NCBI GenBank assembly: GCA_016716835.1
Contig: JADJUW010000002.1
Span: 124,001-188,000, forward strand
Direction: 5' to 3'
Source of the DNA: Myxococcales bacterium
Lineage (GTDB): Bacteria > Myxococcota_A > Polyangia > Haliangiales > Haliangiaceae
DNA length: 64,000 bases
Under the pieces are notes generated by a model. It saw only the letters and a program-made list of their open reading frames with translations. It was not told the DNA's origin and made no database searches. Below are positions 8,744-18,017 of this stretch, piece after piece. How positions within the stretch are numbered: position 1 is the stretch's first letter; each line of letters begins with the position of its first letter. A program made the position numbers and the translations under genes.

Positions 8744-9244
8744 ATGAAAACAAAATGCTTAGTTGTGGTCTGCGCCGTCTTGCTTGGCGGCGCGTGTGAA
8801 AAATCGCCAGCGTCGAAGTCGCAAGCCGCGGGAAGTCCAGCCGTTGATGCGCCCGTAGCCGCCAAGGCGGACGAGGAAAAAGCGGCATTCCTTGCGGACC
8901 TCAAGGGTATTGCCGAAACCATGAAGGCCTATTCGATCAAGATAGTCGCCGCGCTCGAAGCGGCTGGCGACGATTGCGACAAGGCGGCCGCGAACGTGAT
9001 GGCCACGGATGCCGAGGGGCAGATTATCAAGCAGGCGACCAAAGAATTTGGCCCGCGCGCGCGTAAGCACCCGGAGTGGCAAGAGGAAATGTCAGCGATT
9101 ATGACCGCCGCCATCCCGTCCGACGTTCGGGAAACACTGTCCGCCCTGGAGAAAGCCTTAGCGGTCAAATGCAAAGACCATGCGGCCTTCCAAACCGCGC
9201 GCGCCAGCATCGCCTTTCCACGCAAGCAGCGTCCAGACAACTAA
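8744..9244 (+). CDS. Lipoprotein, helical, unknown family
   Basis: A 166-aa protein with a short signal peptide and lipobox (VLLGGAC, Cys19) followed by a Ser/Ala linker and an acidic helix-rich body (ADEEKAAFLADLKGIAETMK). Three cysteines lie outside the lipobox (DDCDKA, VKCKDH and the lipid Cys region), which may allow one disulfide. No recognised domain. Single gene downstream of repeat copy 1; presumably anchored in the envelope. Confidence 0.75.
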   Translation: MKTKCLVVVCAVLLGGACEKSPASKSQAAGSPAVDAPVAAKADEEKAAFLADLKGIAETMKAYSIKIVAALEAAGDDCDKAAANVMATDAEGQIIKQATKEFGPRARKHPEWQEEMSAIMTAAIPSDVRETLSALEKALAVKCKDHAAFQTARASIAFPRKQRPDN

Positions 9245-9314
9245 GGCGCGGCTGCTCACGCGCGACGTTTTCGACGGGTGGATGCGGGTAGTTCTCGACT
9301 TGGTTGCCGCGAGG

Positions 9315-10103
9315 TCAGCCAAATGGCGCGTGTCGCTTGACTAGGCCATGGCGGCGCCAGCCGGTGGTGAGCAGCCAAGTTTGCGCGGCGTGGACGGGTG
9401 AGGGGGCGCGCGTCGCGGCAAGCCATCGTGCTTCGTCATCATTGGCGCGGGCAAAGCCGTTAAAATACGGTGCCGACGAGCATGGGTCAGCGCTGTACAT
9501 ATGCGTGCGCGGTGGGCGGGCATGGCCCGCGGTCTTGGTGGCATGCTTAGCGGCGTTCATGATCACATAGACAAGTGCGTTGCGCACGTCGCGCGGCGAG
9601 GTGAGGGCGCGGGTATGTGCGCGTTGGCTCCAGACCCGCTCGCCGCGACGGTGCAGCGCTTTGTTGATGGCGCGCGCCGCTCGAGTTGCAAAGCTGGTGA
9701 TGCCGGAGCTAAGCGATCGCTTTTCTGCCGCCTCGACAATCAAATGAATGTGATTTGTCTGCACCGAAAACTCGACGATGCGAAAGGTGCGGTCGCCGAG
9801 GCGTGGGCATTCGCTTTGGTTGGTCGCCGCCAGGCTGTGGCGCACGAGCGCAAACATGTCGTCGCGACGCAGCGAGGGAATGTTTTTATCCACGCGCAGC
9901 GTTACGTGGACGGGGTGAGCGGGATTGTGCACGGGCCGTGCGCGGTGCGGCGTTGGCCGCAGGCCCTTCGCCGGCTTAGGGCCTGAGCCTGGCCTTGCAC
10001 CGCCGCGACCGCTGCCATCGCGCGCGCGTTTGCGCAGGGTTAGTTGGTCCCCAGTGCGATACGAGCGGCGGCGAGCCGTTTTTGTGGACGAAATCCGATC
10101 CAT
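9315..10103 (-). CDS. REP-associated tyrosine transposase (RAYT, Y1/HUH)
   Basis: A 262-aa single-strand transposase of the IS200/IS605-related RAYT group. Residues about 30-47 carry the GRGGARPGSGPKPAK basic motif common at RAYT N-termini. The Y1 domain follows: PVHVTLRV, FRIVEFSVQTNHIHLIVEA with the HUH motif (HIH), and the helix ALVYVIMNAAKH with the candidate nucleophile Tyr. RAYTs cut and join at REP palindromes and are usually domesticated, single-copy genes. Two REP units lie 78-202 bases upstream of its start and a third at 10399-10436, which fits. Confidence 0.9.
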   Translation of the reverse strand: MDRISSTKTARRRSYRTGDQLTLRKRARDGSGRGGARPGSGPKPAKGLRPTPHRARPVHNPAHPVHVTLRVDKNIPSLRRDDMFALVRHSLAATNQSECPRLGDRTFRIVEFSVQTNHIHLIVEAAEKRSLSSGITSFATRAARAINKALHRRGERVWSQRAHTRALTSPRDVRNALVYVIMNAAKHATKTAGHARPPRTHMYSADPCSSAPYFNGFARANDDEARWLAATRAPSPVHAAQTWLLTTGWRRHGLVKRHAPFG

Positions 10104-10180
10104 TGAATAGGGCTACCATAATATAATTCACTGTAAAAAAGTTATAAATAAACCTTTTTTAACGATGGATAGTCCATGTG

Positions 10181-10220
10181 GCGCCGGGGCACTGGCCTCT
10201 TTATGGGCCGTGCCCGGCGC
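10181..10220. repeat. REP palindrome 1 beside the RAYT gene
   Basis: A 40-bp imperfect palindrome: arm GCGCCGGGGCACTGGCC, loop TCTTTAT, arm GGGCCGTGCCCGGCGC, with a one-base bulge. Same orientation as the unit at 10265. This is the expected substrate type for the adjacent RAYT. Confidence 0.8.
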
Positions 10221-10264
10221 ACTGTGAGCAATGAGGGAAAAAGAGGCGGAGGGCGCGGCATATG

Positions 10265-10304
10265 GCGCCGGGGCACCGGCCTCTTAAAGGGCCGTGCCCG
10301 GCGC
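10265..10304. repeat. REP palindrome 2 beside the RAYT gene
   Basis: GCGCCGGGGCACCGGCC / TCTTAAA / GGGCCGTGCCCGGCGC, nearly identical to unit 1 and 44 bases from it, in the same orientation. The differing loop with conserved arms indicates that structure is conserved. Confidence 0.8.
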
Positions 10305-10355
10305 ACAGCGAATATCGCGGGGCGAAAGCGAGGCACCGTGCGGTTCGCATGTTGT

Positions 10356-10460
10356 TGGCGCGAATGACGCGCGTTGCGGGTCTCGTAGGATCATGGAGGC
10401 GCCGGGCGCGGCCCCATTTGGCCAGCGCTCCGGCGCTCTATCGACAACCGTTCTTGCGTC
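10356..10460. repeat. REP-like unit 3, sister of the 1066-1170 copy
   Basis: Contains GCGCCGGGCGCGGCC / CCATTT / GGCCAGCGCTCCGGCGC (10399-10436) and extended flanking identity to 1066-1170. It is a second sub-family of the same palindrome. With units 1 and 2 it fills most of the 533-base gap between the RAYT gene and the VWA lipoprotein. Confidence 0.7.
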
Positions 10461-10575
10461 TCAACTGCGATGACGAAAGCTGTCTAAAACAACTCGGTTT
10501 GAGGGAGTATTTGAGGTCGCTTTAGGCCGAAAGGCGGGGCACTGAACAAAAAGATAGCATTTGTGTCGATTGTGC

Positions 10576-10605
10576 TTGCGATCTGGATCGTAACCATACG
10601 ATAAT
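10576..10605 (+). promoter_or_regulatory. Probable sigma-70 type promoter of the VWA lipoprotein
   Basis: TTGCGA (10576-10581), an 18-base spacer and GATAAT (10600-10605) lie 31 bases before ATG 10637. An AGGAG ribosome site sits at 10623-10627. The match is by eye only. Confidence 0.5.
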
Positions 10606-10636
10606 ACTAAGTAAATGTGAACAGGAGTGGGGGATT

Positions 10637-12376
10637 ATGCTTCTATTAACCGATACGAAACTACATAAGGCAGGATGGCTACTTCTAGTCATTCTAGCTA
10701 GTTGCGAGCAAGGCACGACGTTGGAAGGTTCGGCACAGGAAATTCGGTGGGGCGGAGGCCCACACGGGGATTCCTATGTCGGCTTAGACATTCTGCTCAC
10801 CGACGGCGCCAATGCGGTGCCTTGCGGTGTTGGGACGGTCAATGCCGACGTGGTGGTGTCCGTCGGAGGCGCCGCGCCAACGCAGCTTGCCTCGGCCAAC
10901 ATCTTCAAAAGCTGTACGGGCGGCGTCGGCAGCTTTGCCATTGTCGCTGACAACAGCGGCTCCCAGGCTGGCGTCATCGACAACTTGCGCACGGCGGTGA
11001 CGTCGTTTTCGCAGCGCATTACCGACCTTGGCGGCAAGACGTCGCTGGTGCGCGTCTCGACCGAGTCCGAAGTGCTGGTGCCGCTGACCGGCTCAATGGA
11101 CGAGCTGCAGGTCGGCATCGATGCAATGTTCGTCAACCATGGCTGGACCGCGCTTTATGATGGCCTGCGCCTCGGCAATGAGACGCTCGGCGGCGTCGTT
11201 ACGGCGCGCGACGATGGCGACGCGTTTCACGACATCGCGGACTTTTGCGCCAAGAGCGAGAAGGTCGGCATCGTTGCGTTCACGAACGGTCGTGAGAATA
11301 ACTCGGCGCACCAGAGCTTGGTGAGCACGGAGTATCCAGGTGACGGCATCGACACCACGGTTGACGACGTCAAGAATCTCAACATCAACGGCATCTCGAC
11401 GCCGCTGTACTTGATCGGGCTGGGCAAAGAAATCGACCAGGTCGGCATGGCAGACTTTGCCAGCGTGTCGGGTGGCCGCGCGCTCTTTATGGATGATCCA
11501 ACGCAGGTGCCGGATGCCTTTGCCTTGGTCAACGATTACGTGGAAACCACCAACCAAATCTGCGCGCGGATGCCGGAAAATATCTGCGGCCCGGTGGAGG
11601 TCACGGTAAATTGGAGCTGGAAAGACGGCACCCGTCAGGCCGAGGGGTCGCGCACCTACGAGATAAATATCGATTGCCATGAGACGCCGACGGGGCGTGC
11701 GGTGACCATTCTCGCGACGCTGTCGAATCCCGAAATCAGCGCCCACGCGCAGACGCTCGCGTTTAACTCGATGTCGTGGGTAAGCTCGGTGCAGAACCCG
11801 CACATCCTGGTGATTCGCGACGATAACCATCACGGCGAAGCGCCCAACGAGAACACCTTTTTGCAAGCGGCCTTTGCCCACATCGACGCGACGTTCATCG
11901 CCGAGCCAGCCTCGGGCATTGAGCTCCATGACCTAACGGGCTACGATATTGTTTGGCTTTCGAACCCTGGCTATCCAGTTGACGACAAGAAGACGTTTGA
12001 CGCGCTCAAGGCGTTTCAAGCGCAAGGTGGCTCCGTCATCATTCAAGGCGACGACATGGCCAACTCGATGGCGAGCTCGTTTTCGATGAGTGACCTGACG
12101 CGGCTGAAGTTTGTGAATAACGGAACCAAGCACTGTGGCGTCAACATCGACAACAACGGCGCTGGTCGCTACGACATTTCGTTTGCCGCGGGACATCCGG
12201 TGTCCGCGGGGTTGGAAGGTCTGAAGATCGGCTATGGCGACGACATCGACGTTACGACCCCGCTGGGCCTTGGCGAGCACATCATTGCCACGGCTGAGGT
12301 TCGCGGCAAGGAAGGCAAATGTGCGCCAATACCGGTGGTGGTGGGCTACGACCCCGATGACGTACCAGCGCCATAG
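10637..12376 (+). CDS. von Willebrand factor A domain lipoprotein
   Basis: A 579-aa lipoprotein (lipobox ILASC, Cys23). Residues about 95-290 form a VWA domain with a MIDAS of the DxSxS type (IVADNSGSQAG near 104) and the threonine loop HGWTALYDG; the third MIDAS position reads FTNGREN where Asp is common, so metal binding may be altered. A second domain (about 375-560) begins ILVIRDDNHHGEAPN and has TGYDIVWLSNPG and GGSVIIQGDD, resembling a glutamine-amidotransferase-like/ThuA-type fold. Own promoter upstream and own terminator downstream, so it is monocistronic. Likely a surface protein-binding factor; any link to the capsule genes is only positional. Confidence 0.8.
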   Translation: MLLLTDTKLHKAGWLLLVILASCEQGTTLEGSAQEIRWGGGPHGDSYVGLDILLTDGANAVPCGVGTVNADVVVSVGGAAPTQLASANIFKSCTGGVGSFAIVADNSGSQAGVIDNLRTAVTSFSQRITDLGGKTSLVRVSTESEVLVPLTGSMDELQVGIDAMFVNHGWTALYDGLRLGNETLGGVVTARDDGDAFHDIADFCAKSEKVGIVAFTNGRENNSAHQSLVSTEYPGDGIDTTVDDVKNLNINGISTPLYLIGLGKEIDQVGMADFASVSGGRALFMDDPTQVPDAFALVNDYVETTNQICARMPENICGPVEVTVNWSWKDGTRQAEGSRTYEINIDCHETPTGRAVTILATLSNPEISAHAQTLAFNSMSWVSSVQNPHILVIRDDNHHGEAPNENTFLQAAFAHIDATFIAEPASGIELHDLTGYDIVWLSNPGYPVDDKKTFDALKAFQAQGGSVIIQGDDMANSMASSFSMSDLTRLKFVNNGTKHCGVNIDNNGAGRYDISFAAGHPVSAGLEGLKIGYGDDIDVTTPLGLGEHIIATAEVRGKEGKCAPIPVVVGYDPDDVPAP

Positions 12377-12425
12377 GCCTGATTTCGCTTAGGTTAGTGC
12401 GCGGGTGAGTTCCGTGGCTAGCGTT

Positions 12426-12451
12426 GCCGTCCCTGTCGGGGCGGCATTTTT
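12426..12451 (+). terminator. Rho-independent terminator
   Basis: GCCGTCCC, loop TGTC, GGGGCGGC, then ATTTTT: an eight-base-pair stem (one G-T pair) with a short U tract, 50 bases after the VWA stop codon. It separates that gene from the CHASE2/capsule run. Confidence 0.75.
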
Positions 12452-12485
12452 GCGTCGTAACGGGCACATGTTATGATTATTTCTG

Positions 12486-14903
12486 GTGTTTTATTGGATT
12501 CTCCACAACCTGCGCGATCGCTCGCGCCGCACCGTGGTCGGCATTGCCGCCGGCTTGATGCTGTTGTGGATTGGCCTGTTACAAATTACCGGCCTCAGCG
12601 AGGCGATCGACCGCAACGCCCGGCGCCTGATGTACGAAGTTCGCGGCCCTCGTTCGCAGGCCGCGCGCGTCATCTTCGTCGCCATTGATGAGCGCACCGT
12701 AGATACGTGGGGCATGCCGCCGTGGGAGCTAAGCAAGCTTGACGTCACCTTGGCCAAGATTCTCGCGGGCGGGCCCAAGCAGATCGCGGTGATGGAACCC
12801 GGCCCGCGCATGCTGCCCGGCGAGTTTTCCGCCGAGGTGGCGCAGGCCATCGCGCGCGGCGATATTTTAATGCCGCCGCCAAATCCTGAATTCGGCCAAC
12901 CCGGCCTTTCGATGAGCTCGCGCGGCGTAGTCGAAAACGTCGCGCTTGGCAGCGAGGCGCATCTGGGAGGCCGCACCGTGACGCATGGCCTCCTCGCCAA
13001 GCTCGGCTACGAAACGGCAGCTGCATCGCTGCCGGTGAACTTCATCGGGCGCCAAGCAGAATTGGCGACCCTGCCCGCTGAGCTCGTACGCCGCGGCGAA
13101 GTGCCGGCCGCGACCTTTGCCGGCCGCGTCGTGGTGATCGGCATGCGCGGCGAACGCTTTGTGTCGTCGGTGCCAACGCCGGTCGGAGCGCTATCGCCGG
13201 CCGAGATCCATGCGCACCTGATCCACGCGGTGCTCGAGCGCTCGGTGTGGCGGGCGACGCCAGGGTGGTTGTTGGCGCTCTTGTGCGCGGCGTTGGCGCT
13301 GCTGGGCTATGCGGCGCTGCCGCGGCTGCGCACGCTGGTGCTGGTCGGCAACGCCGCGGTATGGGCGGTGGCATATGTCGCGGTGGCCTATATCGGCTTT
13401 GCCTATTACACGGTGCTGTTGCCGCTGGGCCTGCCGCTGGGCACGTTGGCGTTTGCGGCGATCGGCGGCACGCTGCTCGAGCGGCATCGCGCCGAGGCGC
13501 AGCTCGCGCGCCTGGTGGCCGCGGCCATCGAGCATCGCAGCGGCGAGCGCGTGTGGGCCGTCGATGAGTTGCTCGAGCGATTTTACGCCACCAGCCGCAT
13601 GTATCTCACGTTCAAGTCGAGTCACGTCACCATGCTCGCCGCGGGTAAGTGGCATGTCGAGTTGCGAGGCTTGGGGCCCTCGACGCTGGAAGAGGTGATC
13701 GAACAGCGCCGCGATATTCGCCGCGAGCCATATGCCTCGGCGTATGCGACGCGCCGCGCGACGTGGTCGAGTCGGCCGTTCGTCGATCCCGCGCTGGGCC
13801 AAAAGACGCTGCTGATCCCGCTGCTCGCGTTTCATCGCCTGCTCGGGTTTTGGCTCATTCACATCGACAAAACGGTCGAATTAAGCGACGCCGATCGGCG
13901 CATGGCACAGCTCTTGGCCGGTCAGCTCGCGCTGGCGCTCGAGCAGGGGCGCATCGAGCAGAATCTGCGCGAGGCGCGGCAGGTCGATGCCTCGTCTGAT
14001 GGTTATATGCCTGGCGCGGTGGCGATGTTGCAGCACCACTCGGTCGCGGTGTTTGCGCAACGCGCACAGCAAGACCGCCTGGTTGAGCATCTACCCACCG
14101 GGCTCCTAACCGCTAGCCTGTGGGGCGACGTCGCCTCAGTGAATGTCGTGATGCGGCGGCTGCTTACCATGGCCGGCATCGAGCGGCCTGAGGGCATGGC
14201 GCTTGGCGCGATCTTGGTTAAGCTGCTCAACGTCACCGACGAGGCCGCGCGCGTGATCTTGCGCGATATTATGGCGCAGGGTGGGTTTGTCCGCATGGCC
14301 GCGACGATGCAGCACGCCACCGGCCCGGCCACTACAATTGAATTTACCTTGAGCAAGGTCGAGGGCGGCGAGCAAGAGGCGGGCGGCGTGTACGTGCTAT
14401 CGGCCGCCGAACGCCGCGATGAGGCGCTAAGCGGCGCGCAATGGCAGTGGTCAAGCGGTGGCGACGTGGCGCCAAGGCACATGGTCGATGTGCTGCGCGT
14501 GATGCAAGATGTGCTGCGCGATTGGACCGGCCAGGGTGGTGGCAAAATGGCGCTCGACGTCACCGCGGCCATCGCCCCCGTGCTCGGCAAGGGCGACAAG
14601 CTGCGCACGGCGTTGCAGCACTTGGTGGCGGAGGTAGGCCGGGCCTCCCCCGGCGGCGCTGCGCGCGTGCAGGTCTCCGAGCAAGGGACGGAAATCGTGT
14701 TGCGTTTTGAGGGGCCGCAGATGTTGCTGCCCGCCTCAGACATCTCTGAAATCCGCGGCGGCGGCCCGGTGTCCGAGCATCTGCGACCATTGCGCGAGGC
14801 GCGTGAGGCGGTGGAGGCCTGTGAGGGCAGCCTGCGCGTCGAGAGCAACATCGAGGATGGCACCGTCGTCGAGGTGCATTTGAATAAGCGCCCCACGGAG
14901 TAG
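12486..14903 (+). CDS. CHASE2-domain membrane sensor with GAF-like and degenerate kinase-like parts
   Basis: An 805-aa protein. One N-terminal membrane helix (about 13-32) leads into an extracytoplasmic CHASE2 domain (RVIFVAIDERTVDTWGMPPWE to about residue 250). Three membrane helices follow (255-330: TPGWLLALLCAALALLGY..., YTVLLPLGLPLGTLAFAAIGG), then a GAF-like cytoplasmic domain ending DRRMAQLLAGQLALALEQ. The C-terminal 300 residues resemble a signalling module and end in a strand pattern like the end of HATPase domains (GSLRVESNIEDGTVVEVHL), but I see no H-box and no clear N or G boxes. It starts at GTG. It lies 69 bases before capC, so it may sense envelope state for the capsule genes; that is inference. 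Confidence 0.75.
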   Translation: MFYWILHNLRDRSRRTVVGIAAGLMLLWIGLLQITGLSEAIDRNARRLMYEVRGPRSQAARVIFVAIDERTVDTWGMPPWELSKLDVTLAKILAGGPKQIAVMEPGPRMLPGEFSAEVAQAIARGDILMPPPNPEFGQPGLSMSSRGVVENVALGSEAHLGGRTVTHGLLAKLGYETAAASLPVNFIGRQAELATLPAELVRRGEVPAATFAGRVVVIGMRGERFVSSVPTPVGALSPAEIHAHLIHAVLERSVWRATPGWLLALLCAALALLGYAALPRLRTLVLVGNAAVWAVAYVAVAYIGFAYYTVLLPLGLPLGTLAFAAIGGTLLERHRAEAQLARLVAAAIEHRSGERVWAVDELLERFYATSRMYLTFKSSHVTMLAAGKWHVELRGLGPSTLEEVIEQRRDIRREPYASAYATRRATWSSRPFVDPALGQKTLLIPLLAFHRLLGFWLIHIDKTVELSDADRRMAQLLAGQLALALEQGRIEQNLREARQVDASSDGYMPGAVAMLQHHSVAVFAQRAQQDRLVEHLPTGLLTASLWGDVASVNVVMRRLLTMAGIERPEGMALGAILVKLLNVTDEAARVILRDIMAQGGFVRMAATMQHATGPATTIEFTLSKVEGGEQEAGGVYVLSAAERRDEALSGAQWQWSSGGDVAPRHMVDVLRVMQDVLRDWTGQGGGKMALDVTAAIAPVLGKGDKLRTALQHLVAEVGRASPGGAARVQVSEQGTEIVLRFEGPQMLLPASDISEIRGGGPVSEHLRPLREAREAVEACEGSLRVESNIEDGTVVEVHLNKRPTE

Positions 14904-14972
14904 CCGCGCCGCCGCGGCACAACCCGCGATTGGCGGTGCGCCACAGCGTCGTAGGGCCCGTTTTGTGCGATC

Positions 14973-17900
14973 ATGCGGCGGTCGATGTTACCTGCCGCGC
15001 AGAACCTCATTTCGGTGCTGCCAATCTTTCCCGAGCGCGGGTTAGATCAGTCGATTCTCATCGCCGTTTTGATCGGCGTTTACGTGCTCCTATTCTTCAC
15101 CGAGGTCTTTGGCTGGGTTTGGGCCGGGTTGGTGGTGCCGGGCTACCTGGCCTCGGTGTTTGTCGTCCAGCCTGCCGCCGGCATCGCCGTGGTCGTCGAG
15201 GGCGTCATCACGTTTGTGATCGTGCGCTTCCTCAGCGATCGCATGGCGTCATTTGGCGTGTGGAGCCCGCTGATTGGGCGTGAACGCTTTTTCGTCGTCG
15301 TGTTAGTGAGCGTCGTAGTGCGGCAGGTAAGCGAGCTGTGGCTGCTCGAATTTGGCCTGACGCATCTAGATGGGTTGCTCGGCACGCACCTCGCTTCGTC
15401 GCACGATTTTTCCTCGGTGGGGCTGGTGCTGGTGCCGCTCCTCGCCAACATGTTTTGGAAGCTCGACGTCAAGCGCGGCCTATTTCAGACCGGCGTCGCG
15501 GTGCTCATTGTTTACGCGCTGCTGCGCCTGCTCATCTTGCCGGGCACGAACCTGTCGTTCGCCAACCTCGAGCTGACCTACGAAAACGTCGCCCTCGACT
15601 TTCTCGGCAGTCCCAAGGCCTACATCATCATGGTCACGGGGTCGTATCTGGCCGCGCAATACAACCTCGACTACGGATGGGACTACAACGGGATCTTGGT
15701 GCCCTCGCTCTTGGCGCTCACGTGGTTCGAACCGAGCACGCTGATAACGACCATCGTCGAGGCCATGGTCTTGCTCTACGTCACCAAGGCGGTGCTCACG
15801 CTGCCGTTATTTAAGAACATGAATCTCGAAGGGCCGCGCAAGGTGACCGTGGTGTTCACGGTGGGGTTCGTCCTCAAATTTATCTTGGCCTGGGTGGTGT
15901 GGCTGTGGCTGCCGGACGTTGAGGTGTCCCAGCTCTTTGGCTTTGGCTACGTGCTGACCAGCCTGCTCGCGGTCAAGATGCTCAATCTCAAAAAAGTCGG
16001 GCGCGTCATGTTGCCGGCGGTGCAGGTGTCGTTGGTCTCATTCGTGGCCGGCAGCGCGGTTGGCTTTGTGCTCGATCTCGTCGCGCCCAAGGTGGCACCG
16101 CGCGCCCAGCCGCAACATGGCGTGGCGTCGAGCAGGGCGCTTACGCACCCCCAAGCCGCGCTGGCCTGGTCGGCGGTGCGTGCCGTACGCGAGTTGCCAA
16201 GGCCAATGCGCCAAGGCCGATCCGCGAGCGAGTTGTCGAGCTACGCCAAGCTGTGGCAGGGCGTCGATGCCTGGCTGGAGGGCGAGGGCGACGCGGGGCT
16301 GGTGAATGAACGCGCCGAGGCGGTGGGGCTGGTGCTTAGGCCAATGGCGGGTGCGAACGGGCCCGCATGGTTCTTGTTCGATCCGGAGGAAGACCTCACG
16401 CGCGTCAGCGGCTGGGACTCGGCGATGATCTTTCCGGACGCGAGCGGGCCGGTGCTCGAAGTCCCGCGGCCGCGTCACGATGAATGGTCGGTGCCGCTTG
16501 CGTGGGCGCTTTGCGCGCGCGTGCAGTGTCGCGCCATCTTGGTCAGCGGCGTCGATGGCGACGATGCGAGCTCGGCGGCGGCCTCGACGGCGCATCCGCG
16601 CGCCACCTTGCTGGTGGCGCATCGCGAGCTGCGGCGTCAGAGCATCGTGCAGGTGCGGCAGCGCCAGGGCGACCCGATCCTGCATCTGCGTCATTCGATT
16701 CCCGCGCGCGTCTCGCTAGGTGACTTGTGGCCTACCCCCGTTGAATTGTCGTGGACCGAACCGCCGATGCCGATCTTGCAATGGCAAGAGGACGCCGAGT
16801 TTGCCGTGCTGCGCGTGCCCGTCCACGAAGCGATCGCCCTCATCGCGCACAGCGCCCCAGCCTTGCCGACCTCGATGACGTCGGTGCGCGACTGGTTTGT
16901 GGCGTGGGAGGGGCAGCATCAGCTGTGGCAGCTCTCGGCGTCCGAGCTTCGCATCCTCGAAAAAATGATCGTCGAGCCGATCATGCTCGGCGCGCAGCCC
17001 GCGGCGGTCGCGGCGTTGGCGGAGGCGCTCGGATATCGGCTGCAATGGCTCTATGACCAAGGGCCGGGCGATCTGGTGCTAGGGTTGCGCGGTCATTTCG
17101 CCGCCGCGGTGATTCGCCCCGGCGGTCAGCCGATTGTGCTCGAGGTGCCGCGCGGGTTTGTCGAGCAGGGCGCAGCGTCGACGGCCTTCATGCTGTGGCG
17201 TCAAGGGTCAGGGCGCGCGCTGGTCTTTGCCCGATCCGTGCGCGATCTGCCGTGGCATGCCGACGTCGCCACTGGCGTGTTTTCGGAATTTCAGGCCATG
17301 CATCAGGCGCTGGACCGCACCTTACCTGCGGGCAGTAATGCGGTGATAGCGGCCATGCGCGGCGTGCCCCAGGCGTTTGAGGCCGCCGAAAGCGGCATGT
17401 CGTATGTTGGCCTCGGCACGCCGACCATCACCAATACCTCGGTGCCCGCGGCGGCATCGTGGTGGCTTACGACGCAGGTGTCGCCGCTGCTCGGCCGGTT
17501 GGCGTATGCGTCATCGGATGCCGATTCGCGCGACCTACTCGGCGTCGGCTCGCCGCAGCTCGCGTTCTCGCGCGCGCTGCCGCGCGTGGCGGTGATGCAG
17601 ATCTGGCTCTCAAACGAGCTGCGGCAGGCAATGCGCAACGATGAGCCGGCGACCTGGCAGCTCATTGCGGCGCGGGCGGGCATGCCGTGGCGGCGGGTGT
17701 CTATGTATTTTGATACGCCGCGCCATGCCCTGGCGCTGGCGCCGTCGGCGATCGATCCGGCGGTGACCGCGGCAGTGGCTAGCTATCAACAGTCGGCCGA
17801 TATCGCCAGCCTTTCGCGCATGCTGGCGGCTACCAAGCGGCGCGGCGCCACCTTGGCGTGGGACGTCGCCGATGCGGTGCCATGGCTCGTGGTGCCCGAG

Positions 17901-18017
17901 CGCGGCACGATGCGCTGGTATCCGCTCATGGGCGCGCGCACCTGTCCGCAGTCGACGCCGGCGAGGTTACTCGTGGCGCAGCGTTGCGCCTTTGAGGTGG
18001 GTCGTCATGGGCCGTAA
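14973..18017 (+). CDS. capC: CapC/PgsC-like polymer synthase membrane subunit, doubled and extended
   Basis: A 1014-aa protein. The first about 370 residues are a membrane domain with two PgsC/CapC-like halves. The first carries FGWVWAGLVVPGYLAS (about 46-61) and IGRERFFVVVLVSV; the second carries YGWDYNGILVPSLLAL and TWFEPSTLITTIVEAMVL (about 232-262). Known PgsC/CapC proteins are about 150 residues with one such unit and form the membrane part of the poly-gamma-glutamate synthase with CapB. Here a soluble region of about 640 residues, which I do not recognise, is added at the C-terminus. It overlaps the next gene by 11 bases and is followed in order by capB and capA homologues, which supports the call. 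Confidence 0.85.
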   Translation: MRRSMLPAAQNLISVLPIFPERGLDQSILIAVLIGVYVLLFFTEVFGWVWAGLVVPGYLASVFVVQPAAGIAVVVEGVITFVIVRFLSDRMASFGVWSPLIGRERFFVVVLVSVVVRQVSELWLLEFGLTHLDGLLGTHLASSHDFSSVGLVLVPLLANMFWKLDVKRGLFQTGVAVLIVYALLRLLILPGTNLSFANLELTYENVALDFLGSPKAYIIMVTGSYLAAQYNLDYGWDYNGILVPSLLALTWFEPSTLITTIVEAMVLLYVTKAVLTLPLFKNMNLEGPRKVTVVFTVGFVLKFILAWVVWLWLPDVEVSQLFGFGYVLTSLLAVKMLNLKKVGRVMLPAVQVSLVSFVAGSAVGFVLDLVAPKVAPRAQPQHGVASSRALTHPQAALAWSAVRAVRELPRPMRQGRSASELSSYAKLWQGVDAWLEGEGDAGLVNERAEAVGLVLRPMAGANGPAWFLFDPEEDLTRVSGWDSAMIFPDASGPVLEVPRPRHDEWSVPLAWALCARVQCRAILVSGVDGDDASSAAASTAHPRATLLVAHRELRRQSIVQVRQRQGDPILHLRHSIPARVSLGDLWPTPVELSWTEPPMPILQWQEDAEFAVLRVPVHEAIALIAHSAPALPTSMTSVRDWFVAWEGQHQLWQLSASELRILEKMIVEPIMLGAQPAAVAALAEALGYRLQWLYDQGPGDLVLGLRGHFAAAVIRPGGQPIVLEVPRGFVEQGAASTAFMLWRQGSGRALVFARSVRDLPWHADVATGVFSEFQAMHQALDRTLPAGSNAVIAAMRGVPQAFEAAESGMSYVGLGTPTITNTSVPAAASWWLTTQVSPLLGRLAYASSDADSRDLLGVGSPQLAFSRALPRVAVMQIWLSNELRQAMRNDEPATWQLIAARAGMPWRRVSMYFDTPRHALALAPSAIDPAVTAAVASYQQSADIASLSRMLAATKRRGATLAWDVADAVPWLVVPERGTMRWYPLMGARTCPQSTPARLLVAQRCAFEVGRHGP

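Noticed and set aside
11093..11929. 278-aa open frame on the minus strand
   Set aside because: Antisense to the VWA lipoprotein and without domain features; high-GC shadow frame.
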